A stretch of 64,000 nucleotides of DNA from Udeniomyces pyricola (lineage: Eukaryota > Basidiomycota > Tremellomycetes > Cystofilobasidiales > Mrakiaceae). Below, one piece after another: positions 21,956 to 34,400 of this stretch; position 1 is the stretch's first letter; every line of letters starts with the position of its first letter. The stretch spans positions 1,064,841-1,128,840 of the forward strand of contig BCIK01000002.1 in assembly GCA_039545295.1 (NCBI GenBank). The letters are read 5' to 3'. Both the position numbers and the translations under genes were made by a program. Below the pieces are notes generated by a model, which saw only the letters and a list, made by a program, of their open reading frames with translations, did not search any database and was not told where the DNA came from.

Positions 21956-24900
21956 ATGCACTCCCATCCTCCCCAAGACCTTGACCCCGATAACGTTATT
22001 GAGCATGATCCTCGAAATCCCCAATCTTCTGCGCTCACATCACCACCTGCAACACTCCGCGATATCGAACAAGGGCCCATACCCGGCACGACATCGACGC
22101 TCGTCTCGCAGGACGAAGGTCAGGAGACTAAACAATACATATACGTCAGTTTCTTTCTTATCTTTCTTTCATATCTGTCATCTCACCCCACAACTCTCCT
22201 GGACCTGTCTCGATGGATAGCATACAAAATTTGGGCGCTCATCCGATACATCGTCGGGCTGGAAAGTTGATCGCAACGCGTTGCTGACCTCTTGACCTTG
22301 TAACCTACCCGACGCTTCCCATTGTCAGGTTGAATTTGAACCCAACGACCCAGCAAACCCCTACAACTTTACTCTAGCCCGGAAATGGCTGATGACTATG
22401 ATAGTTGTTCTCTTTACGTTCTTTGCTTCCTGGAACCTGAGTAGTTTTGCTATTGGAAGTGGCTCAATGGATGCCGAATTGGGTTTCTCTCAGGTGGGCA
22501 GCTCTGCAATCCTCCTTATTCTTGTCACAACCCAGTCATTTCTGTATCCTTGGGGTCTGACTTTGAGCTTGGAGGATGTTTTGACTCTGATCGCCGGCTG
22601 AATTGAATGTCTGAATGCTGACGCTGGCCTTTGCATCTCCAGGTTGCAGGCTCCTTCGGCCTGTAGGTCTCTTCTGCGCCTTCGACGTGTAATTGGGGCC
22701 GAAAATGACACTAATATCATGTACCGTCCCCACCTTTCTTTCCGTCCCTCTTGCACCATCCAGCTTCAGTTATGCTTTCGGGTTCGGTATCGCTCCGCTT
22801 CTTCTTGCTCCATTCAGTGAAGAGTTTGGCAGAAACGCCATGTACCTTGGCTCGGCCGTTATTTTCGCAGGTTCGTCCGACCGGGTTTGGATTTGTTCTC
22901 ATGATCTCGAAGCTGGCACCCGCTCTACGCGCAATGACTCATACCTTTCCTCTCTCCTTTACCCTGGTTCCAACAGCCTTCTCAATACCGGTCGCTCTAG
23001 CTCAGAATGTAAGCTACTTCTCCTATATTACGTTGACTGGCAATTACAGTATAGGTCGAACGCTTACGCAATTGTCATGTCCTCAGCTTGAAACAATCAT
23101 CGTTGCTAGGTTCATAGCTGGTTGTGCAGGCTCAACTGGATCGACCATGGTACGGCTCGCCATCTCAAAAAGTCAAGTAGACCTACGCGTCCGATGCTGA
23201 CATTGTTGTGGCGTTATGCATGGCAGGTTGGAGGAACTTTGGCCGATATCTGGACGACCCACGAGTAAGTCTCGACGTCATCTCCTCAGACCAGAAAGGA
23301 ACTCCCGACTGCATGGGATTGATCATCGTGGGGTCGTTCTCATTTCTGTGCCAGGCGCGGAATCCCGATGTCTATCTTTGCCGTCTTTGCTTTCGCCGGT
23401 ACTAGTCTCGGTGCTGTCGTGATGGCGTGGGTTGATGAGAATGAGAAGCTCGGCTGGCGATGGATTCGTGAGTCGACCATCCTGGTGAGATGGCGGTCGT
23501 CCACCTGGCAATCTCGTTTGTCTACTGATTTTCGTTTGTCCCTTTATCTCATCGGGGACCTGCTCCTTGACCTCCAGATTGGATCAACCTCATCATGTTT
23601 GGCGTCTTTGTGCCGGTCATCTACTTGACGCTCAAGGAGACTCGAGGTTCGCTATCGGGCATGCACATCATATCCCAAATCAATATTCCTGGCAAAGCGC
23701 AGTTCTCTGACGCTGTATATTATACCTCTCTCTTCATCTAGCTACTGTTATCCTCACACGCAAGGCCAAATCGCTCAGGAAATCGACCGGAATTGACAGC
23801 TATCGATCGCGTTCCGAACTCGAAAGGCCGCCATTGACCGAGCTCATCAAGATTTCGGCCACACGACCTATCGTGCTCCTTGGAACTGAGATGCTGGTTG
23901 CGTTGTTTTCTCTTTGGATTGGGTGAGTGGGGAACCGTCAACTCCTTCCGCCGCATCGTTTCGCGTTGGGTTGAAGAACGTATCATCTCTCTAACCTTTT
24001 CCGGTCCAAACTGCTTTTCCTTATCTCTTCCTTTTGCATCTTGGCAGTGTTGCATGGGCCCTTCTCTATGGGCTGGTCGAAGCCATTCCATACGTCTATG
24101 AATCTCTCTACGGCTTCAACACTGGTGAAATCGGGCTCGTATACCTCTCAATCCTCGTCGGAACCCTTTGCGGAGCCTTGTCAAACGCGTTTGGCCAGGA
24201 GCCTCTTTATGCGTGAGTGATACCACCTCGAAAGGTCATTTGTCCGGATAGTTATAGGCAGTGACTGATGGTTCGTGTGCTTTTTTTTTATTGGATATCA
24301 TCACAGGAAAAATTTCGCTCGTAAGGGCCCGGAGGCACGGTTGTACTTTGCGTGTGTCGGAGGCATCCTCTTTGCGGCTGGGTGTTTCGTTTTCGCATGG
24401 TAGGTTCCCTGTCTCCTCACGTCTGCCGCTCAAGGTAGTATGTCTGTGTTTGATGCTCAGCCACACAGTGATCTGACACTATGTTCATCTTGGCTTGGTT
24501 AACTCGGTAAACAGGACGTCGTACAGTTTTGTTCACTGGATCGCACCAACAATCGGACTCGTTTTGATCTCTTGGGGAATTTTCCAGTACGCATCGTTCT
24601 TGATTTGTGTGTCTTTCTCTCCCTTCAGGCAGACATGGGGAGGATGAGATTCGACCTAACTTGTGGTATCGATGTCTGTTAACATGTGTTACGTACATGA
24701 TCCGTCTCTTTTGATCTCTATCAGTATCTAGTGCGTACAATCTTTTCCCACAACATTCCTGTCACCCAACATCAACTAATCCGCTCATCTTGATGCCTTT
24801 TTCACAGTCTCTCCGTTTTCAATTATCTTGCCGATTCCTACGAAATCTACGCCTCATCAGCTCTCGCCGGCCAATCGCTCGTCCGAAACCTCCTCGGTGC

Positions 24901-25208
24901 TGCTTTCCCTGTCTTCATCACTGATATGTACAAAAACTTGGGACCGAGGTGGGCCTCGACTTTGTGGGGCTGCCTTGCCGTTGTCCTTGCAACCATCCCG
25001 TTTATACTCTTCCGATATGGACCGACGGTGAGCTCACGAAGAGTCGTCTGAAGTCTTTCTATGTGTCTCAATAGGAACTGAAATGTGTCTTTGTTTCTTC
25101 CCATCCCTTTGTTTTTCAACCTTGCGGTCGATTCAACAGATCCGAGCTAAATCTCAATTTGCCAAGGCCCTTGAACAGCTTCGTCTACAGAGGGAGGCCA
25201 AAGCCTAA
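21956..25208 (+). CDS. MFS transporter, DHA1-type drug/polyamine:H+ antiporter family
   Basis: A 12-helix plasma-membrane secondary transporter. The cytosolic N-terminus ends with the DHA1 pre-helix signature VEFEPNDPANPYNFTLARKW. Helix 1 is near 22390-22440; the loop 2-3 motif reads GIAPLLLAPFSEEFGRN (22785-22835); helix 4 has VARFIAGCAGSTGSTMVGG; a central cytosolic loop with TLKETRATVILTRKAKSL follows; the second half includes LVYLSILVGTLCGAL and ends with ALAGQSLVRNLLGAAFPVF and a C-terminal basic coiled tail before TAA 25206-25208. About twelve exons, several under 150 bases. Similar proteins export fungicides, weak acids or polyamines; the substrate here is not determinable. Splice edges in the region 22640-23300 are approximate. 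Confidence 0.87.
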
Positions 25209-25950
25209 CATACACACCCCATACACAACCCTTCCATGTATATGATGCTCTCCTGGCTTTCTTTTTCCCTATGCTGCTATCTTACCTTTCATGTTTTGCC
25301 CGCTAGTTTTAATCTACCTCGTTTTCTTGCTCTCTAGAACCCTTGTTTGTCCTTTTCGTTCCTTGCTTGTCGCATCATCAAACCATTCATGATCACCTCA
25401 CCTCCTGAACCTTCCAATTCATCCCCTTTTCCACATCGGTTCCTGACTCGTTGATCATCTACACTACCCTCATTCGTGCTTGCCAATACCTCTCGCCTCT
25501 GTTCCTTCTTTGAATTTGATATCTTACGTTTGTTAGCCTTGATGAGTTCCCCTTCAAATCTCTGGCCTCGCGCGCGTCTTTCTCCGACTTTCTACAAGCG
25601 CTTGATGCCCCCTTCTAGATGTAACAGACCTTACTTATGCAGATGCCCACTTGGTTCGCCTAACACAGAAGTGGATATGTGCGATTGATCTCCCCGATTG
25701 GGTTGGGCATGATCATATTGATTGTGTGATTGGCAAGGATGACTGATGACGTCGCTGGTACGTTGAGGAGACGACCGACAATATGCTTATTCAATTAATT
25801 CCACATAAGTAATCAAGTGACTGATATAAGTAGAACGAAACGAACGACAACCGCGCGCTCACTTATCTCTCCCCTCATCGACGTACTTTTGACCCAAACT
25901 ACATTCTCGTTGTGATTTTCTTCTTTTTTTTTTCTTCTGGTTGGATCAAC
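25209..25950. other. Intergenic, FCY1 promoter region
   Basis: No gene seen. Very CT-rich from 25230 to 25480 (MFS 3' region). A T-rich pyrimidine tract at 25917-25936 immediately precedes the FCY1 start. Confidence 0.5.
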
Positions 25951-26816
25951 ATGCAACTCCCTACCTCCCTTACTCCCGAGGACAGCACAAACCTCACCCT
26001 CGCCCTCGGTCAAGCCCGCAAGAGTCTCTCGGAAGGTGGCGTCCCGATCGGAGCGGTGCTTTACCATCATCCTTCCCAAACCGTCCTCGCCGTCGGTCAC
26101 AACCAACGCGTCCAGCTCGACAGCAACATCCGACATGGAGAGACCGATTGCTTGGAGAACTTGGGACGGACTGATATGAGCAAGTTGAGGGATTGCACCA
26201 TGTGTACGTTTCTGACTTTGGGAGTTGACGGAAGGGGGGGGAGGGGTAAGGAGTCTTTGCCTGCATTGGACTGTCGAAGCTGAAATCGCGTTGTCATTAT
26301 CTCATCAATCTATAGACTCGACACTTTCACCATGCGTCATGTGTACCTCGACGATCCTTCTCTACGGCATCGGTCGCGTCGTCATTGCCGAGAATGAAAA
26401 CTATCAAGGTTCGTGTTTGAGAAAGGGGGCGAGATGGCTGGCTGGCTTTCACCATCATGACATGCACGTCCAACACCTTGGGTGTTTCATGTCGATTCGT
26501 ACTAGCTTGCCATGGTTTCTCGACATCTCAACTCAGATCCTTCCTCTATATATATATATATCCTGCCAAGTACGATTCTCAACTGAACATCTGCTAACAC
26601 CCCCTCTCCCCTCTTCTCGACCCGGTTGTAGGCGGTGAACCTCTTCTGCTATCTCCACCGTCATTCCTTTCCCCACCACTCCGTCAACCTCGAATCCTCC
26701 TCAACGCCAACCTACCCGAGGCCATCTCGATGATGGGCGATTGGATCAAGTCGGAAGAGGGTTCGAAAGTGTGGTGGGAGGATATCGGACTCGTTGGGGA
26801 GGATGAAAGCGCCTAA
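25951..26816 (+). CDS. FCY1: Cytosine deaminase (pyrimidine salvage)
   Basis: Zinc enzyme that deaminates cytosine to uracil in the cytosol; in fungi it is also the step that activates the drug 5-fluorocytosine. Three exons. Exon 1 (ATG 25951) carries the zinc/proton-shuttle motif as HGETDCLENLGR, with His and Glu of the HxE motif. Exon 2, starting after TCTATAG near 26315, carries STLSPCVMCTSTILLYG with the PCxxC zinc cysteines, then RVVIAENENYQG. Exon 3 (from about 26632) ends WWEDIGLVGEDESA at TAA 26814-26816; the W(W/F)EDIG ending matches yeast Fcy1. The exon 1 to 2 join recreates MYSTLSPC, as in the family. A Ser/Pro-rich stretch LLLSPPSFLSPPLRQP is an insertion relative to yeast. Confidence 0.92.
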
Positions 26817-27006
26817 GGCAGGTAGAGCTTAGTGACGGAATGGGAAGGACATATGGTATTGGATGAATGGAATGATGTTGGAGCTGAGCAAAAACGGTGA
26901 GAGCGACCGTCGGTCGACGAGCGGGGTCCAAGCGCGGTGCGTCGTCATCTAGATAGGGAAGTTATGCCTTGTATGTGGCATTGATAATAGTGGTCGACTC
27001 GAAGGA

Positions 27007-27559
27007 CTAAGCGTATCGAAAGTATTCCCAACCGACCCAGTTGGCTATGACATAACTGCTCCCGATCCCGAGGAGGAAAGCGCAAGCAAGGACGAGGTTA
27101 AACGGGTTGAACATCAACCGTGGCTTCGGCGCGTCGTTGATGGGGTTGGGTGATGACGGGTGGCCTGCTGATGACGACTGAACGGCATGGGACTCACTAA
27201 GCTGAGCTTGGGACGAGAAGGATGACGAGATACTTGTAGTGATGGTCGGAGCAGACGGACTGGGCCAGGGATCCGAGGTGGGATCTGGGAAGGGTTGGGC
27301 TGGTGGAAGGAGGGGAGTAGGACGGATGGCAGCCAAGGGTAGCGAAGAGAGCGAGAGCGAAGAAGACAATGGTGGAGAAAAGGATGAGATAGGAGATGGA
27401 GATGAGGCTGGAAGAGGACAGTGGACGGGTCAAGGTGGACATGAATGGGCCGGAGCACGTGAATGTTGGTTGAATCGGATGGCAGGCGAGGAAACACTGC
27501 ATAATAGTGTACTGACCAAGCAAGATCAAGCACTGCACAATTACATGCTGCATATGCAT
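27007..27559 (-). CDS. Small C-terminal single-span membrane protein, hypothetical
   Basis: Not recognised. The C-terminal part (27407-27007) is one open frame: Ser/Pro-rich, then a hydrophobic span FNLVLACAFLLGIGSSYVIA near the end and a short tail ending WEYFRYA. That layout suggests a tail-anchored or C-terminally anchored protein. The frame has no ATG, so I join it to a first exon at 27559-27517 (start MHMQHVIVQ) through a GTCAGT donor and a CTTCCAG acceptor, which keeps phase. A competing reading uses ATG at about 27441 in another frame, giving an 80-residue product with an N-terminal hydrophobic segment. The gene is convergent with FCY1. Confidence 0.4.
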
Positions 27560-28350
27560 CACCCACTCGATGCTCAGCTGCTAGCGCCTGATGCTTAACG
27601 CCCGCGCTGACTAGTTGCACTGACGATCTACATTATATATCTTTGTAATGACAACGTCGGACCATGGCGGACCTTGTCGGAACAAGCTAGTGAGTTTCAG
27701 GTCGATCACCGCTATCAGCTTCGGCATAGCTTCGGCCGCCATCGTCGTTGTCGACGCGCATCAGGCTGCAAGCGCGTCTCGCCATCTTGGGCGCGTTGGC
27801 ACGGATTGCCAAGCGCGTACTACTACTTACTCTGTAGCTGTCAATCAACGATTCACCCTCCATATTTCTACGTCCTCCGCACTGATGGATTCAACTGCAC
27901 GACTCCCAATCAGAGGCGACCATATCAAACATTCAGACTCGGAGGGGACTCATAATGGTCAAGACATCCTGCGGAGACCAAGATGATCGGTGATCATCGA
28001 TCAGCATGGGTAAGATACATATATGATCCACCACACGGAAGCCCCTTTGATGACCTTCGCGTTGTTACTCTCGCTTCGCGTTGTTACTCTCGAATCCTCC
28101 TCTCGCTCAAGCCTCCTCCTTCTCACATAGTTTCCCCACCCACAGGCCACACGCTCACAATCTCACAGCTCGCCGATTCATCCATCGTTGTTCTCCCATC
28201 AGCCACCCTTCCCCGGTCGTCCAGCTCGCTCCCCCCATCACGCTCTCAGAACCGACATCCACCGCCATTCATCGATAGCAAGTCACCACTCCCTCACCGC
28301 CTTCATCTCTCCCCCTCCATAACGTCCCCCAGTCCCGGCGACCACTCACC
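27560..28350. other. Promoter region of the Galpha gene
   Basis: About 790 bases between divergent starts. Holds a perfect 19-base tandem duplication at 28055-28092. From about 28093 to the Galpha ATG the sequence is strongly CT/Pro-codon biased, as in other leaders here. Short frames in this region overlap this biased tract and are not credible genes. Confidence 0.5.
28055..28092. repeat. Perfect 19-bp tandem duplication upstream of Galpha
   Basis: Unit cttcgcgttgttactctcg occurs at 28055-28073 and again at 28074-28092 with no mismatch. It lies about 260 bases 5' of the Galpha start codon. Confidence 0.95.
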
Positions 28351-30556
28351 ATGGGCTGTGCACCCTCCAAGGCCGATCCACAAGCCCAAGCCCGTGCGTC
28401 CGGCGTTTATCATGAATCCTTCTCGTCCTGCCTGACAATACCTTTTGGCCTCCTGCTCGACCACAAGACAGTCGCACTGGCGTATTCAGACCATCGTAAA
28501 AGATGCACATTCACACGTTCACACCGTCGTTTCAATCTCCTTTCCATTTACTATCTCGCTTCTCTCAGGTAATTCCGATATCGAACGACAGCTCAAGAGC
28601 GATGCCGCCAAAGCTGCCAGCGAGGTCAAGGTGCGAGCATGATTCTGGTGTGTTCAGCTTGGTGATCAACCGTGATATGTCTTCTTACAATTGGCTTTAT
28701 ATGTCTCAGATGCTTCTTCTCGGAGCAGGAGAGTCGGGCAAAAGCACAGTCCTTGTCAGTTGTTTTATCATCTCCTCCTCTGAGATTGGAACGACTCGTG
28801 CTCAGCAACGCATCGACGCATCACTTACCACGACGATTCGTCGACCACTTTGTGCCCATCTCCCTTCACCGTAAGGCTCTCAGAAGCAAATGAAGTTGAT
28901 CCATTCCAATGGGTTCTCGGCGAGCGAAAGGGAAGCCTACAAAGAAGTTAGTTGTGACATCCTTATCCTTGGCCACTTCTTTTTGTATTTTCTTGGTTCT
29001 TCTTCTTTCGAATCAAATTCTGATATCATCGCTTCTTATGTCAAAATCTTGCCCCAGGTCATTTTTTCCAATACGGTCCAATCGATGAAGTGAGTCGTTT
29101 GGCGCTCGTTGCTCGTCTAGCTTTCCTTGTCCTGCACGATCCATCTTTGGCATATTGATCGTGGGAGCTGAACCTGATCCATGCCTTTGTCTGCATCTGT
29201 CGCTCCCAGAGTTCTTCTCGAGTCATTTGAATCCCTTGGATTGACCCTGTCCAATTCCAACAATAACGTACATGCCCGAGCTATTCTCGCTGCCCCGCTA
29301 CAGATCGAGAACGAGACGATGCCACCAGACTTGGCATATGCTATCGAGGTGCTTTGGGCCGACGAAGGAACTCAAAAGGCGTTTTCACGATCGAATGAGA
29401 TCCAGTTGAATGATTCTGCAGAGTTGTGAGTTCCTTGCGTTCATCCGTTCGACCACTTGGGAACTGTAAGGGTTCGGTCATGTGTGAGGGCCGGAATCTT
29501 ACTCGTCGCGCTTCGATTTCTTCCCATCTTCGCGGATATTGCGTGACAGCTATTTTTTATCCATCAAATGGATTTCTTCTCCCGATTATCTTCCTTCAGA
29601 TCAGGATATCCTGCACAGTCGGATCAAGTCGACGGGTATCACTGAGACGGCCGTAAGTGGTTCCTTCACGACGGTCTCATCTTGGCATGACCATCCCAAA
29701 GGTTACCGAGTGACCGATAGAGCTGATGCTGCGTCCAATGCCTACAGTTCCAAGTCGAAGGTGTCACTTATAAGTTGTTCGATGTGGGAGGCCAGCGTTC
29801 AGAAAGGAAGAAGTGGTGAGTCACATTGCGACCTTGCGGAAAACTTCACTGTCTCAAAACTGTGCCTGTGCCTCAATATCGTCTGTACTCGCTTATGTTC
29901 TTGCTCGATCAGGATCCATTGCTTTGAAGACGTCACTGCTGTCCTTTTCCTCGTCGCCATCTCCGAACACGACCAGAAGCTCTACGAAGATGAATCCGTC
30001 AGTCGCATCGAGGAAGCTCTTGTTTTGTTCGATTCCATTGTCAACAGTCGTTGGTTCATCCGGACAAGCATGGTGAGTGACGAGGCAACATCGAGCGTTT
30101 AGCCGGGTGCTTTGACTTAAGGCAATGGACGCTAACCCGAACCCACTCCAATTTCAACCGTGATGACGTCCATACAGATCCTCTTCCTCAACAAGATCGA
30201 TATCTTCAAGAAGAAGCTGCAGACATCTCGGATCAGGGACCATCTGGTCGACTATCGCGGCTCTAACACATACGAAGAAGGGTAAGTCTGTCATGTTTGC
30301 TCTCCCTTTGATCGTACCAATTCCCCAAAACCCCAACCTAATGATTTGTTTGGTTTGTTTTCTCCGTCCTTTATTCACCTTCCACATCAGCTCCGTCTAC
30401 ATTGCCGACCTCTTCCTCTCGCTTAATCAGAAACCTACGCGGACTGTCTATTCTCACTTCACGTCGGCGGTCGATACCGAGGGCCTCAAAGTTGTTCTCT
30501 CCGCCGTCGCCGACATCGTAACGAGGGCAAATCTCACGAGGGCCGGTCTCATCTGA
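28351..30556 (+). CDS. Heterotrimeric G protein alpha subunit
   Basis: A membrane-anchored GTPase that relays receptor signals, in fungi usually pheromone or nutrient sensing. MGCAPSK at the start has Gly2 for N-myristoylation and Cys3 for palmitoylation. P-loop LLLGAGESGKST is in exon 3 (about 28705-28750). Switch I is RIKSTGITETA (29620-29652), switch II FDVGGQRSERKKW (29785-29815), guanine-specificity motif FLNKIDIF (30184-30207). The helical domain is encoded between 28890 and 29430. The last motif, usually TCAT, reads TSAV (30461-30472), and the C-terminus is ANLTRAGLI with no Cys at position -4, so it is not a pertussis-toxin-type Gi tail. About ten exons with short introns, all joined in frame. 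Which of the fungal Galpha classes it belongs to needs a tree. Confidence 0.93.
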
Positions 30557-31497
30557 AGAGCTACGAGACCGAGGCTGAGGAAGACAGAAAACCGTTTGGT
30601 CTCTCTACTTGGCTTTGATTGTACACCTCAAGTGTTGACGACATCTCTCTCTCTCTTGCCTAATCCGAGTTCTCGATTCTTCTCCATCTTGTTCCCTGTT
30701 TGTACTTCCCACGGCTCTGGCTTCTCCTTTGTTTCCCGCGTGATGTTGGCGTCACTTCCTTTTCTTGATTGCCCATCATGTCAGACGAACGTATACAACC
30801 ATCCTTTTATTCCTCTTCAAGACCCCCCATTCACCCTTCCCAATCAGCTCATTCTCTCTCTCTCGCTTTGCTTTGCTTTGCTTCGCTTCGCTCAACCTAT
30901 ACCGGCTTAATCTGGGTTCATTCCTGACCCGCCCCCATGTCTTCTCCTAAGCCTCCTCTCTTTCGCTTACCGTTTCCAGTCTGTTTGTCGTTCGTTCGTT
31001 GAGGTTCCCCTCGTCCTTCTGCTCCTTTCTGCTTCTTCTCTATCTTCTTGTTTTCCTTTCTTTTGTTGGGATTCCTCCCAAAACCTTGTCTTTCCGTTCC
31101 AAAATATCCCAAAATCAATCTCCTGTATCACCCTTACTTTCATATATGCCACCCCTTCCCAACCCCATCCCCTTACCCCTCCCTTCGCACCCCCCTTTTC
31201 CTTCACAACTTGATGACATATTCCGGTTCTTACCCGACTGGAGAACCGTCCACTTTCTCAATCCGTCGGCTCCTTGAGCAATCAATCAGGGATTCGGGTC
31301 CTTCCGTCGACGTGAAAGATCAAGGGGCAACCTTTATGTGTTAATCATGGTGACTTTCCATCTGACGATGTTCCTCAAGTCGTCAAGACCCATCTCCCTC
31401 TTTTCTTTCCTTATCAACTCTGTCTGTTCTCCCGTCTCTGAGCTTCTACACATCCGCGAGAGAATTGGACGATCCCTCTTCTCATGCTCATTCCGAA
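30557..31497. other. 3' region between convergent Galpha and APN2 genes
   Basis: About 940 bases, strongly CT-rich on the + strand (30600-31250). The open frames here are low-complexity Ser/Leu/Pro readings of that tract and are not credible. Includes short tandem copies of TTGCTTTGC/TTCGCTTCG-like sequence near 30866-30892. Confidence 0.45.
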
Positions 31498-34400
31498 TCA
31501 ATGGGCTGTACTTGTACCCTCGGCTCCATCTGACGGTCCACCGCCGGCGCTACCTGCACTCGCTGCTGGACCTGACGCCCGGATCGATTCCTTCCAAGCA
31601 TCGGCACTCCAGATAAAGTAATCACACTTGAACTCGCGGTTGATTTCCTCCTGGGGAAGGGGGAGAAAGGGGGGGGGGGCAGGAAGGGAGGAACAGAGAC
31701 GACAGTGAAAACAAATCAAAATCAAAACAAATCAAGACGACCATAATCATTAGATTTGAACGAGAGGAGGTACAGTAAGAAGGGGTAGGCAGTTGGAGAA
31801 AAGTAGAAAGAAGGTAGTCGGTTTAGAAAGGAAACAATTAGAGTACAAAGCGGGACTGACCTTGAGTCTCCCAATGTTTTTACCTTGGGAGTCGTGACCC
31901 GGACCATGTGGGCTGTGGTGACGTTTGGGAAAAGGGCCCGTCGAAGGACATGTTGTTAGGTGGCTCGATCAATGATATCCCCCCCTTGTTCTCGGTACGT
32001 ACTACAAGAGACCCTTGCCCATCGTTCAAGATCCATATAACTTACACTGAGCATATCCAGAACCTCTTGCCTTTGTTGGGCCCGCTCTTTGTTGTCGTCC
32101 TCTCCATACACTCCACGTTGTGGACTTTGCACCTCGGTTTCGCCCGTTGCGTAGACGGGAGCAGGGCCGACCACGCTTCTTTCTGCTTTTCGGGCGGCGG
32201 ATGAAGACCGGGTTGAGGGTGTGATGAAGGAGCGAGCGAAGACAACGAAGGAGGAGGCGAGTTTGATGGGCATCGGGCGAGTTGAAGAGCTAGAGCATGG
32301 TCGGATGAGGTATCGGGTGGCGCGTACATAGACGCAACCGAATCAAAAACTGGAGAGCTCGGTGTTTTGAGGCGTTTTGGGGAGGTGGCCAAGGTGGGAC
32401 CAGACGGATTCGAAACCGAAAGTTTGCGCTTCTTCTTCATGCCGGTGGATGTAGATGAAGACGTCGCTCGCAGGGGTGGCGATGGCGGAGATGGGGGAGC
32501 GAAGAAAGACGAGAGTTTGAGTTGACCACTCGGTTTATTCTTGGGCTTGCTTGCACTGCTATTGATGAGCGCTGATTTCTTGAGCTTTCCTGGCGGTTGA
32601 GGTGTATCAGTGGGCTGACGATCGCGAGCTTTGCTACTCTGACGAACGCTAACCTGGGTGATTTCGGGTGAGGTAGATCGGCTATGGGTCAAATCGATGG
32701 TAGGTGGACTGCAATTTGCATCTGTCGAGTATGGGGGTGAGTCGGTTGCTTTGTGCGTCACATGGGTAGAGGAGGAAGAAGCTTTTGGAAGTTTGAGACC
32801 GATGTCGACAGCGACAGGTTTGTCTCCGTCGTCGTCGTCGTCAACCTTGTCTGGCGGTGGTCGAGTTGAAGGGGTAGAAGATACATTTGCCGGCTTTGTT
32901 GGGTCGCCCTTTTTCTTGAAAAACGAAGCGATTGACTTGATCGAAAAATCTGGAAAAAACATGGCGGCCGCCCTCGGCGGGGCACTCGCACGTCGTTCCC
33001 CTTGCTCATCGGGCGGCGATGGTCGTCTTGGACTAAGCGTTGGTTCCGTAGGGTGGATTTTGAGGAGATCGCGAAGGATCAAAGAAGGAGCCGAGGTCGA
33101 ATCTTGGCTGGGTGGCGGGATGGATTCGTGAAGTTCCACATAAACAGGGCAATGGTCTGAGCCCTTGATGTCAGGTCGAATGTTGGCCGATTTGATCCAA
33201 GGAAGCATGCCGGGGGTGACGAGGATGTAGTCTAGCCTTGTACCATAGTTGGACGCGCGAGCATCGATTTTGGTGTTCCAACCTGAGAATAGGATGAGAG
33301 GATCCCGGTCAACGAACTTGACATGTATGTCTCAACTTCGAGGTTCAGCACCGAGAGCACACACAGGTATACATCATCTCCCGATCGGGGTGTGCCGCCC
33401 GTACCACGTCGGTTAGAAAGCCTTTGGGTGCGATGAGCGCGTCAAACCACCTGCGAGCCTGGAGTCGAGAGTGGATTTTAAGTCATATCGATGCAGGCAT
33501 TGTATCCAGGCCTGAAAGTCAACAAAGCAGTACACGCATAGCACCAAACAGACGATGTCTGCGACTGACGGGATGGTTCCAAAATCCTTCTTGCTTGCTC
33601 GCTAAACTTCCCTCTCCGTGATCCATTGGTTGATGAACGACGTTCATGTCACCTACACGGTTGAGTGTTCAGGAGAAACGGTCAGCCGAGAACATCTCTC
33701 TTGACCACACCATTGATGAGGAGCCTTACTCACCCACAAGGATAACTTCTCTTCCTTCTTTGACGAGCTCCCTTATTCGGCCCTCGAGCGTACGGAGAAA
33801 GTTCATCTTGTATGGCAGTCGATCGTCATTGGTCTCGTTTGGACAGTATACGTTGATCAAGACAAACAAGCCAAGGTCAAGGATGATAGATCTTCCTTCC
33901 AAGTCGAGAGCTCTGAGCTCCTCTGGCGAGAGTTTAACATGGTGGTGATCAGATGTATTAGGGAGCTGCGAGAGATCTGTAGTGGGCGTCATGGGATCAG
34001 TCCCGACATCGTCGTCGTCGTCGTCGGAGCTAGGCGATGAATGGCACGGAATGCCACCGATTTGCTCAAGCGAAGTCAGGGGTGGGTTGATGAAGCTTGT
34101 GGGTGGATTCAAAGTGGTTCCAGCTAGACCTTCCTCCGCTCGGAAGGGGACTAAGGTCGATTGGCGTGTGTATGTAGCAACGCCGGAATAGCCCTTGCCT
34201 GAGGCCGGGAAGTTGAAAAAGCCTGAGGACCAGATAGGAGACACCAGGGAACAAGCGGTGCCGTAGAAGCATCAGGAGTCCGACCAACCAGTTGACACTA
34301 AGCAAGTGAGGTTTCGGTTTTTGGAGGTATATGTACAAAGGACGATCATAACATTGGGATCAAAGACAGGACGTACCATCGTACCCAGAGGGGCAGCCCA

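Noticed and set aside
28093..28435. 150-codon + strand frame (27983-28435) across the Galpha leader
   Set aside because: Pro/Ser-rich reading of a CT-rich leader; overlaps the start of the well-supported Galpha gene in another frame.
30596..31616. Several + strand frames rich in Ser, Leu, Pro and Phe
   Set aside because: They are readings of a CT-rich 3' flanking tract; none has a domain and they overlap one another.
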